Origin: Cycas panzhihuaensis
Lineage: Eukaryota; Cycadophyta
Reading direction: 5' to 3'
NCBI GenBank assembly: GCA_023213395.1
Contig: CM041465.1
Span: 33,859,741 to 33,923,740, forward strand
DNA length: 64,000 nucleotides
Made by a program: the position numbers and the translations under genes. Shown piece after piece: positions 55,437-64,000 of the stretch (positions are counted from its first letter, which is position 1; every line of letters starts with the position of its first letter). The notes under the pieces are model-generated. The model saw only the letters and a list, made by a program, of their open reading frames with translations. It searched no databases and was not told where the DNA came from.

Positions 55437-55939
55437 TTTATCTCAAGTATGTGTCTTCTCTACTTAAAGATTTACTAATCTAGTAGTTATAGTCCCAATG
55501 CCTCCTTCCCTAATAGCCCTTGGTAGTTAAGATAATTCAGTCTAATGGCATACTTGCTTACAAGTGATAGCTTAGGGACCCTATACACCTAAAGTTACAT
55601 AAGCACTATTAAAGGCTCTATTATCTCCCTAATACTGTTGACCCAACTATGCTAGATTTATGGCCTAAAGAACAAATCCTTATTTAAGGGCACACTTATA
55701 ACCAAGGAACTCACCCTCTTTGGGTCTAGCCTAGTCTCAAAACTCTCAAGGTTTTTAGGTACACACCTTTATCTTCCACTTAATACACCTAATGGTTATT
55801 GCCTCCCTTATAGTTTGTAGAGTCTAACAAAGCATAATAATGTTTGTAAGAGTAGTACCTTTAGGGATCCTAATTGTTCCCTTTAAAGGACTACTAATAA
55901 AGGGTGGTTTAGTTAGGAAATTATCTTTTTTATCTTTCA

Positions 55940-55975
<36 letters not shown>

Positions 55976-57450
55976 GTTTATAGAAAGAAATATATTAAAA
56001 ACTAAAAAAACCTCTAAAAACTAAGAAAACTACCTAAAATAGATCAAAAAAAGGGTTAAAATAGCTTAAAATAGGCTAAAAAATAATTTAAAAGATTTAA
56101 AATTAAAAAAAAAAAAAACCTTAAAATAAAGACAAAAATAAAAAAGGGAATATGCTATGAATATTTTAAAACATATGACTTATGGTTGTTTTTAAAAAAT
56201 AAAAAATTAAATAGCAATTAAAAAAATAGAGGTGACAAAATAAGGATATATATGAGGGTTTCTCCTAGTTGAAGCTACAAAATCAAATTTTGGCACTGTA
56301 TCTTAGGTTTGGATACCATGAGGATCACAATGACTGGTCATACTACTATATTTCATTAGTCCTGTAGTGAATGGCAATCAGTTAAAGATTGCCCAAACTC
56401 ATACCAAAAAGCTCATCAATATGCCTTTACAACTCATCAATCAATCAATCTATTCACTTTTGTAACTCATCGATAAATTGATCAATACATAAATTCCTCT
56501 CATTTTGTATATGGAGTTAAATCCAATATCGATATCCTTACTGTTTAATCAATCGCTTAATAAGGATTCCAAAAGAGATGGATTAATTCCTTAAATTGAT
56601 ATGCTCTGAATTGATATCCTTATCATTGGGATGCCTTTATATACTATATATTTTTATCATCAAAATGCCTTTGTATATTATATGTTTTTGTCATTTAATC
56701 ACTTTAATATGTCCATGAATTATGACTCTACTTAAATGGACATGATCCATCCATCCCAAACACCTTGGAGGACATGACACCCATTAGATGATTTTATCAC
56801 ATTCATATATAGGAATATATAATTCTAGCCTTCTCATTTCAGTAATCCCTTATATAACTATAGAGATGCATCATCCATTATATTATACCGAGAACGTGTT
56901 TCTCTATTTTAAATGTGTATAACATCTCTATGATTTTTTATCATCATTAGATCTCTAGAAACAAATACTCAGCAATGATCTATACCATAGATTCATCTGA
57001 TCATCATTCGATAATTTACGACAATAAATCTAGGTGTCTCCATCATTTAGGCTGAGGAGTAAGAGCTTGAATAGTATGAGGTTGAGGAGGATATTGGTGA
57101 TCTAAGAAGTAGGACATTCCAGATTGTCACCAATAATAATAGTAGGGATAATGATGTGGATGCCTACAATAAGAAAGATGATGCCAAGGTTTCATGATAC
57201 AACACATAAATAGATTATTGAAAGTTCTAAGATTCATTTGAAGAGGTTACTTTGAAGAGGTTTATGAGCCAATGTGCTCCTTTACATTTCTAAGAATGAA
57301 TAAACAACTTTTCATAGTGAAAATTGGTGCCACTTTGTATAATTTGTGAGGTAGATGGCAAAGGGTAAGACTTTTCAACTACAAGGAGAAAAGCATCATG
57401 ATACTGAATTACTTGTTTAAGCTACAAAGTCAATCTAGGAAGCTAAAGTA
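55437..57450 (-). other. Long leader of copia H
   Basis: A 2-kb non-coding leader, as in C and F. It contains a run of 28 T (55,945-55,972) and A-rich tracts to 56,240. No RNA gene or ORF is supported. Confidence 0.55.
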
Positions 57451-57462
57451 GCTATGATACCA
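57451..57462 (-). other. Primer binding site of copia H
   Basis: TGGTATCATAGC on the minus strand, two bases inside the 5' LTR. Confidence 0.8.
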
Positions 57463-57464
57463 AG

Positions 57465-57936
57465 TGAAGGAAAAGGCATTCATGCTAACTTCTACCCAAG
57501 ATCAAAACATACAAAGAACACACAAAAATAATAATAATAATAAATATGAGGAGGTTAAACTACTTAAGCCTCCAAAATCAATCTCCCAAACATTCATTTA
57601 TACACCATTATATTACATAAATGTTGCCTCATATATATACAAAAATAAATAGCTATGAGAGAGGCAAGAGGGTATGTAAGGGGTTGTCATACAAGGTGAT
57701 ATTTGGGCACCTTGTATGATCAATATATATGTGCATTATAATGAGGTGTGAGTATACATGACCCCATAAGCATTAGGTTCACCACTATAACTAACCACTA
57801 ACATAATAACAAAATATTTATAATATACTTTATAACATTGATAAAGTAACTAACATGACTTAATATTTACAAATAGACAATACATATACACATAACTAAA
57901 GACGAAATAATGAAAATATCATTAATTCTTCTATCA
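57465..57936 (-). repeat. 5' LTR of copia H
   Basis: Pairs with 48,797-49,273; starts TGAAGG and ends TATCA on the plus strand, then the ATAAA duplication. A 62-codon plus-strand ORF inside it (57,464-57,652) has no domain and is not called. Confidence 0.9.
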
Positions 57937-57941
57937 ATAAA

Positions 57942-58634
57942 AATGATAAAAATGTTAAATTTTATGGTATTAGCCTCTTTTCTCTTTAATCTTGGGCCAC
58001 ATCAAGTGCTCTATACAACCACCAACTAGTCCAAAAATTCTAATGCACAAATTTTAAATTTTCTACAATAAAAGCAAATGTAATCAAATCATAAGAAAAA
58101 CATTAATATACCAAAAAAACACAAGTTTGACCATCGTGGGCTTGTCCATAAGATTGATGATGCTATGGATAGTTTGACACTAAAAAACTCTTCGCATAAT
58201 GCATTAAATAAAAAATAGACTAAATAGAGGTCTCTAGAATATCAAGAGAAATCTAACAAGCCCTAAAATCAAGAATGATAATCCTCATTAAAGTAAGAAA
58301 TTATTATTTCTTCAAGATGACTAGTGTAACCCTTTAGTGACACTTTAGGATTCTTTATTCATCAAACAACTCATTTGTAGTGTAATAAAATGATCTAAAG
58401 TAGTACAAACTTCTTTAAAAATCATAAACAAACCAAACAAACATTCTCATCATATAAATTTATTTATACATTAAAAGTTGTAGTTGACTATGTCTTTTAT
58501 TTCTCCAAATCCCTCTAATAATAATAATCACCATGATCTTCTTTAGCAGCACAACAAGGTAGCAACATTTCTTCTTGGCATTCTAATATCATCTACAATA
58601 ACCTACCACCAACTTCACACTCACTCAAACTAAT
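57942..58634. other. Unassigned AT-rich sequence right of copia H
   Basis: Continues the sequence left of H. No ORF or domain. It ends at a candidate PBS. Confidence 0.3.
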
Positions 58635-58652
58635 GCTTTAATACCATAAAAG

Positions 58653-58712
<60 letters not shown>

Positions 58713-58951
58713 ATACGTAAGAATCAACTCATAAAAACCTTAAACTTTTCGTTTCAATAATACTATGTATATACTTATATTTATATACATTGTTTGGTTA
58801 ATATTTGGTACAATGAACATTCGTTGAACTATTACCTAATCTACCCAAAATGTGCATCACATTAACCTACAACTAACTAATTGCTTACATTAATATTTAA
58901 AAGTTCACACATGTGAACATTATAGCATTCCAAGACTCTAACATTCTAACA
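58635..58951 (-). repeat. Candidate antisense copia PBS and 5' LTR
   Basis: 58,635-58,646 is TGGTATTAAAGC on the minus strand. The following 58,647-58,951 would be an LTR whose minus-strand start is TGTTAGAATG. It contains the GA microsatellite. No matching 3' LTR was recognised, and it does not resemble the left end of G. Confidence 0.4.
58655..58710. repeat. (GA)28 microsatellite
   Basis: 56 bp of uninterrupted GA. Confidence 0.97.
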
Positions 58952-59258
58952 AAAAATTTTATGTAAAGAAGGGTTTCCCTTTAGATAGAGTTGAAGGGAA
59001 CATATAGATGATCTTTTAACTTAAAGGGAATTGGAGTAATATATAGCAATTATGCATGCACCAAAACTAAAGCTTAGTCTCATATGAACTTGAATGTAAT
59101 TTATTTTCATAGATTTGATATTAAACTTAACTATTGATTTCAATGTATAGAGGACTTCCTCCTTTGTCATGGAACCTACATATAGATATTAGACAAGGCC
59201 TCACCAAGACCAATAATATTCATGAGAATTAAAGCGAATTCTATAAGAAGGCCACTTA
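58952..59258. other. Unassigned spacer
   Basis: No coding or repeat signal that I can name; about 300 bp up to the copia J LTR. Confidence 0.3.
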
Positions 59259-59604
59259 TGTTAGAATTAAAAATTATAGTGTTAGGGTTATAACTTAATG
59301 TTATAAGCCCTAATACATCCTCAAGGTAAGTTTGATGAGTCATAAAAGTCGTTACTCAATGGATGACTTTTAGGGTGGTTAAATATTATGTTAATAAATG
59401 CATGATAGATATTAGGGTAGTTATAGGTTTATTTGATAATTATCAATCTTGAATAGTATTTATATCTATATCATAGATTATATATAACATTGAGAATTTG
59501 TAATAAATTTAAGAATTTTAAAGGTAAACCAATTCTAGTAATAGAAATTGGAGTTCAATTATATTCTTAGATTATTTTAAGTTACTCGCATTTGGTATTA
59601 GAGC
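59259..59604 (+). repeat. 5' LTR and PBS of copia J
   Basis: The LTR 59,259-59,590 starts TGTTAGAATT and ends TCGCA. Two bases later TGGTATTAGAGC (59,593-59,604) is a PBS one base from the methionine initiator site. No 3' LTR was found; J appears truncated on its right. Confidence 0.7.
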
Positions 59605-60428
59605 TAATTCATGAGACGAGAGCCAAATTTAATAATTTTGTAGTAGAGTTTATTGTTGGGGTTTATAAAGTTGTAATGCTAGCTTCTAAATTCAAAGTTT
59701 TGGGGGCTAAAGTGTAGGAGTTACAACCTTAAGGTATCATTAAATATCAAGTATGTTATGGTGTTAAGTAAAATTATATATTAGGGAAATATTCTATAGC
59801 AAAGTGTTAGGTTTTGTATATTATTATGGTGACCATGATTTACACAAAGTATAGGGAGGTTTACTATGGGTTTGTAGAATTTTGTTTAAATTTTAAATTT
59901 GAATTGTAACTTTTTAATCTTTTAAAAATGAAGATTAATGCCATATATAGGCCTAAAACCTAAATTTAAATATTAAAATCAAAGAAGTTAGAAGTTAGGT
60001 CAAGAACAAAAGGTAGATATATAGGTTAGAAGAAATCAAACATTACAAAAGAGAATATTTGAGCTATTGCCATGGATTGTAAATCCAAAAATGTACACTA
60101 TAAAATCATCAAGGAAAAAGAGTATATGAAGTGTCAACCACATTATTAGGGGATGTTTAAGGCAAGCACACCTACGTAGATGTGAGAACAAAGCATTATT
60201 AGGGAAAAAATCATAGGTGGAAAATGTGGGCACATTCATGGGCTAAAGCTGTGAATGCTTAACACAAAGAGCCATGTGACATTTGAACCTATATACCAGA
60301 CACCATCACATATCTTAGTAGCCATAATTGCCTAATATAAAAGAATCACAAGTTGAACATTCACATGTAATTTGAATTGAAAAATTCAAACTCAAGAAGT
60401 TTGTCAAAATTGAAAATTATATATATAT

Positions 60429-60483
<55 letters not shown>

Positions 60484-60906
60484 TTCAAAGGTTTCCCTTT
60501 GATTAAACTATATTTCATAATTTATGAAGTCCAATTTTGTAGCCCTCAATTCATAAGGACATATGGTATGAAAAAGATAAAGTAATTACTGGACCTATGT
60601 TCTATTTTATTAAAATTCTAAAAGGACATTTGTATTTATGATTAAATTTCTTATCTTATAATAGTAGTCACATGGTAAGATTATGGCACCCTATGTGGTG
60701 ATCGAAGACCTTATCTCTTTTTAGTGCTCTACATAGTGATTGAAGTCTAAAAACACAAAAAGGTTAGTAAAAGTAATAGTTTCTTTTTAGTGTGTTGGAA
60801 CTATTTAATGCCCACTTTTGATTTTTTAGTATTTTTTGCAAATAAATTTTCACTAAAGTTGTCTAGAACATGATACTAGAGTAAGACTAGTAAGGAAGAA
60901 AGCCTA
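59605..60906 (+). other. Copia J internal sequence, not readable
   Basis: Where leader, gag and protease should be, I find only AT-rich sequence without a convincing frame. A (GATA)13 microsatellite at 60,431-60,482 interrupts it. A large deletion or decay beyond recognition is likely. Confidence 0.35.
60431..60482. repeat. (AGAT)13 microsatellite
   Basis: 52 bp of perfect tetranucleotide repeat preceded by a short TA run (from about 60,419). Confidence 0.97.
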
Positions 60907-61400
60907 CAATGAGTCATTTGAGGATCTTTAGGAACATTACATTTATGCATATATGAAAGGAAAACAAACAAAATTTTGATGATAGAAATTCCAAGTGTAT
61001 TGTAGTTAGGTATAATGAAGAAATTAAACCATATTAGGTATTTAAGTTTAAAATAAAAAAGATTCATACAATTCAAGATGTCATCTTTAAAGTAGGTGAT
61101 AGGAAAATAGACTTAGGCTCTTTACAGATGTGGTGGAACGAAGGAAATAAATCGAAAAACAACCAAACTCAAATTCTTTTGAGGTAGGTTATCATGCCAT
61201 AACTAATATAAAACTAGCTAGTACCTTAATTAAAGCTAATGATGAGGAAGAGGAGTATGAAGATGTTTAATCTAAAGAATCACATCCTGAGATCAAAACA
61301 CCAATTTAAAAACTCCCCAAAAAAAGAAAGTCAAATATGAGACTTAAAATGATCTACTTTGCTTTAATGACACTATTAAGGCCCCTATATCTTAACCATC
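60907..61400 (+). pseudogene. Copia J integrase C-terminal relic
   Basis: From 60,909 the frame reads MSHLRIFRNITFMHI, then, after a stop, KENKQNFDDRNSKCIVVRYN and KIKKIHTIQDVIFKVGD. This is the copia integrase C-terminal region. Acidic linker sequence and a possible RT start (RLKMIYFALMTLLRPLYL) follow to 61,400. Nothing of RT proper is seen after that. Confidence 0.72.
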
Positions 61401-61767
61401 TATTGTATAAAGCCATGTAATAGTCATAATGTATAAAGTATTATAAAAATCATAGTTTAACTCATGCGATTATTTTTATATGTAATAAATTATCCTGCAT
61501 ACACCACTTAATAACATAACTAGGATAAGCCTCTCATTTATAATTATACTTTTTGTAGTCTTGAGGATATCTTTGAATATTTTGTAATTAAGATTTGCTC
61601 TAAAAGATGGTTTCTCCCTTGAAGTGGTTTGTGATATTGTAAGTGATTCCTTATGAATATCAGTATTTAGGTGACTTTGGTAATTTTGTGATTTGAGGTA
61701 CATTTTTCTATACATTATTTTTAGTATTCGTGATTGCATGTAGTATCATACCGAGTGATATTAGAGC
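61401..61767 (+). repeat. Candidate 5' LTR end and PBS of gypsy K
   Basis: TGATATTAGAGC at 61,756-61,767 is two changes from TGGTATCAGAGC, also used by several plant Ty3/gypsy lineages. It lies about 1.2 kb before the K gag in the right orientation. The LTR start is not defined. Confidence 0.4.
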
Positions 61768-61910
61768 ACATTTTAGGGTTATATTTCACTACAATGATTC
61801 TTTTTTTAGTCCTACTACTAATTACTATATGGTCTCACCTCACCCTTAGAAGATTTTGGTGATCAAAAAGTCATCAAAGTAGTAGGGTACTAGCCTCATG
61901 CCTAGATTCA

Positions 61911-61935
61911 ATCTCTCTCTCTCTCTCTCTCTCTC
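61911..61935. repeat. CT microsatellite
   Basis: About 12 CT units without interruption. Confidence 0.9.
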
Positions 61936-62315
61936 CACCTTTCTATAATAGTATCTAGGCTAGAGACCATGTTCTACGGGTTTTAAAACATCATATAGTG
62001 TTGTCATTACTTGCTAAAAATACTTGATGATAAGTTAGCATGTGAAGTGAGGTGAGAAAAATGCTAACACCCAGGCCTTAAATAGCATTTGTATATGAAA
62101 TTAAGCCTCCATATATCTTCCTATATATAGGAGGATCCCTCAGTTATGAGATGCCTAGTTATAGTAAGTCTTAGGTAGTCATTGACTTTCTGACTCTGTA
62201 ATACATTGGTTAGTAGTCAGTGCTAAGAAGCTACTCTCTATGTACCTTTGAGTATATTAGAGAGTTTGTAGAAGAAACACTCCCTCAACTAGAAACTTCA
62301 TATACCCTAATTATA

Positions 62316-62565
62316 AATAGATCTAGACATACTTAGGAAGTGATAAAAAATACTAAAACCCCTCGTTTGGATATACTTGGCTAGTAATTCAAAGGACATT
62401 TAGATACTATAATAGGGAATATCTCATAAACAATCAATAATAAATTTAGATACACCTAGATAGTGGCTAGAAGTACTAAAACTACTAATTGAGATAGACC
62501 TCTAGAGTGATCTAAGGAAATTTTTGAAACTACAGTAAGGAATATTTTATAGAGCATTAGGAATT
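62316..62565. repeat. Diverged tandem duplication of about 124 bp
   Basis: 62,316-62,439 and 62,440-62,565 share a series of segments in the same order: TAGAT-AC-TAG, TACTAAAAC, AAGGA or AAGGAA, then AATA with TAGGGAATAT or TAAGGAATAT. A third, partial copy may start at 62,561. Confidence 0.6.
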
Positions 62566-63002
62566 TAGAAAATCTAATAACATAGAAGTAATCCAGACCA
62601 AAAGAGAGTCTACAGTGTAAAAATTTAACTTATGGTTGCCTATCATAAATTGATCCTCTCATTGAGATAATTATTTTAATATAGATATCTAGTAACCTAA
62701 CTAGATAACCTAAGGAAGTTAATATAGCTAGTGGTTGTAGAACCCACGACCTCTCATTATAAAAAATATATGATAATATTAAAACAATCTAGGCAACGTA
62801 ATTAGCCATACTACAATAGTTATTCAATTTGGATAAGTTGAATGAAATTGAATATATTAATAGTAGTTTGACTGGGATGAATGCCAAATATAATTTCATG
62901 AATCTATAAATATAATAAGTTGAGTACTCATCCACAAGATAGGGTACCAATAGAAGCCAATAATCTTCGAATGAACCCCAAGCTAGTAGCACATTTTTAC
63001 AC

Positions 63003-63660
63003 CCTAAGTTAGAGTTTCCGAAATTTTCTTGTGAAGATCCAACTAGTTATTTATAAAAGGCAAAATAATATTTCTTTGTCCACTAGATGCCTATGGACCA
63101 AAGAGTTTCCATAGCTTCATTCCACCTAGAACATAAGGCAATCTAGTAATACTAGTAGCTAGAAAAAATATATGGTGTCCTCACATGGCATGAATTTAGA
63201 AAATACCTACTCATATGATTTGGACCAAGTGAATATAAAAACTTCAAAGGGACCTTAACTAAATTAAAACAAATTCATTTTATCTACAAGTATCATATGC
63301 AGCTTGAGAAATTGGAAAATCAAACAATAAGACTTGATGAGGCTTTCTTCATGAGTTGTTTTATCACTAGCTTAAAAGAAGACATTCATGTAGAAATTAC
63401 AATGTTTTAGTCCACTACTTTTATAGAAGGCTTAGGTTAGAAAAGTTAGTTGAGGATAAATTTATCACTATGTTTCGATCATTTAAAACTCTATAAGTTT
63501 GAACCACATAGTTGATTCAACCAAACCCAGCCCAAGGCACTAAAACACCACATATCAAGAACTTAAATCATAAAGAGATAATTGCCTATAGAGCAAGGAG
63601 GCTATGTTGTCATAAATGTAAAGAATAGAAACTCTATTTATTAGATCTTGAGGCACCTTC
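63003..63660 (+). pseudogene. Gypsy K gag relic
   Basis: The frame reads PKLEFPKFSCEDPTSYL, then QRVSIASFHLEHKAI, LEKIYGVLTWHEFRKYL and FGPSEYKNFKGTLTKLKQ, then LDEAFFMSCFITSLKEDIHV. This is the capsid core of a plant Ty3/gypsy gag (the F-SGEDP, W-F and FI-GLK landmarks). A knuckle-like RRLCCHKCKE is followed by KLYLLDLE (about 63,595-63,650). It is interrupted by several TAG and TAA stops; the capsid core from 63,205 to 63,407 is open. Confidence 0.85.
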
Positions 63661-64000
63661 CATAACTAACATGTCAGATGCCTTAAATTATAACTTGAAG
63701 GATGAACAAATTGAAGACACCATTGGTAATGATGAACTTGGCCCCAAAATTCCAATGCATGCATTAGTTAAAAGATCGCATCCTAAACCATCAAGGTATT
63801 AGGAGATTGCAAGGGGTATTATTAGACTATTCTCATTAACTTAGATAGAACCCATAATTTTACTGATCCTAGCATAGCCAAATAGAGAAGACATTATATT
63901 TATCCACTCAATAACTTTGAGGTAACTATATTTAATAGAGAAATGTTGGATTGTAAGGGAAAATGTCAAAACATCAAGTTATCCATGGTAGACTAAACCA
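63661..64000 (+). pseudogene. Gypsy K protease relic, running off the window
   Basis: After an acidic linker the sequence reads PKIPMHALVKRSHPKPSRY, the usual I-MHAL-G entry to the retropepsin. After a frameshift near 63,830 it reads DRTHNFTDPSIAK, the D-S-G-S-T-H-N-F region with Ser-Gly lost, then NFEVTIFNREMLDCKGKC. RT and integrase would lie beyond 64,000. Confidence 0.78.

Larger units (their letters stand above)
48797..57936 (-). mobile_element. Ty1/copia element H
   Basis: LTRs of about 475 bp (48,797-49,273 and 57,465-57,936) are flanked by a perfect ATAAA duplication (48,792-48,796 and 57,937-57,941). On the minus strand the order is LTR, PBS, 2-kb leader, gag (ATG 55,436), protease, integrase, RT, RNase H, polypurine tract, LTR. 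The integrase holds two later insertions, a solo LTR (51,538-51,916) and the I2 fragment (about 52,270-53,709). The gag resembles that of C and F. Without guests it is about 7.3 kb, full length. Confidence 0.9.
61768..63002 (+). other. Leader of gypsy K
   Basis: Non-coding. It includes a CT microsatellite (61,911-61,935), a 14-bp palindrome TCCTATATATAGGA near 62,120, and a diverged tandem duplication of about 124 bp (62,316-62,565). Confidence 0.4.

Noticed and set aside
57464-57652. 62-codon plus-strand ORF at the edge of copia H
   Set aside because: It lies wholly in the 5' LTR of an antisense element and is A-rich with an (AAT)n tract.
58647-58951. Pairing this LTR-like segment with the left end of G as its 5' LTR
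   Set aside because: The minus-strand starts differ (TGTTAGAATG against TATTAAATAT) and I could not align the bodies, so G boundaries are left open.
1-64000. Search by eye for tRNA, rRNA, telomere or organelle-derived DNA
   Set aside because: No tRNA-like box pair, rRNA block, telomere repeat or organelle gene was recognised. The TGGTATCA sites are retrotransposon primer binding sites, not tRNA genes.

Overview
The window looks like intergenic DNA from a plant with a large, repeat-packed nuclear genome. Almost everything I can read is LTR retrotransposon, both Ty1/copia and Ty3/gypsy. The copia elements use methionine-initiator-type primer binding sites (TGGTATCARAGC-like). The one GC-rich element carries a plant mobile domain ORF, which is plant specific. 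A conifer, cycad, fern or large-genome angiosperm would all fit, and the sequence alone does not let me choose. I found no ordinary host gene, rRNA, tRNA or CRISPR array.

The left two thirds (about 1-43,600) is one nest of insertions that can be dated relative to each other. The outer layer is an old antisense gypsy (D). Its 5' half (gag, protease, RT, RNase H) lies at about 39,245-43,566 and its integrase at about 386-782. An antisense copia (A, 783-39,244) entered D near the start of its integrase. Three later copia elements entered A: F (antisense, 3,237-9,538, target duplication GTAAC), B (sense, 10,363-29,875, TCTTC) and C (sense, 29,923-37,376, TACCA). A 14-kb GC-rich gypsy (E, antisense, 12,476-26,527, GAAGT) then entered B. 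B and C struck the protease active-site codons of A, and E struck the same part of B.

E is the youngest and most informative element. It has 2.57-kb LTRs. On the minus strand, 5' to 3', it carries gag, protease, and an ORF that joins the start of RT directly to the end of integrase. A separate archaeal-type RNase H with all four catalytic acids lies beside the polypurine tract. On the opposite strand it has a broken plant mobile domain gene. This layout resembles the Tat lineage of Ty3/gypsy, with a large pol deletion.

The right third (about 43,600-64,000) is a looser patchwork. It holds a copia RNase H scrap beside a perfect 44-bp inverted repeat, an internally deleted antisense copia (G, about 46,392-48,290), and a complete antisense copia (H, 48,797-57,936, ATAAA). 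H contains a solo LTR (51,538-51,916, ATGAG) and part of a related element (I2, about 52,270-53,709). Further right are the 5' end of a sense copia (J, from 59,259) and a sense gypsy (K) whose gag and protease run off the window edge. Long GA and GATA microsatellites lie between them.

Apart from E, coding regions are relics full of stops and frameshifts. TAG is the commonest stop, as expected from deamination of methylated cytosines. None of these genes is likely to make protein today, except perhaps short ORFs in E.
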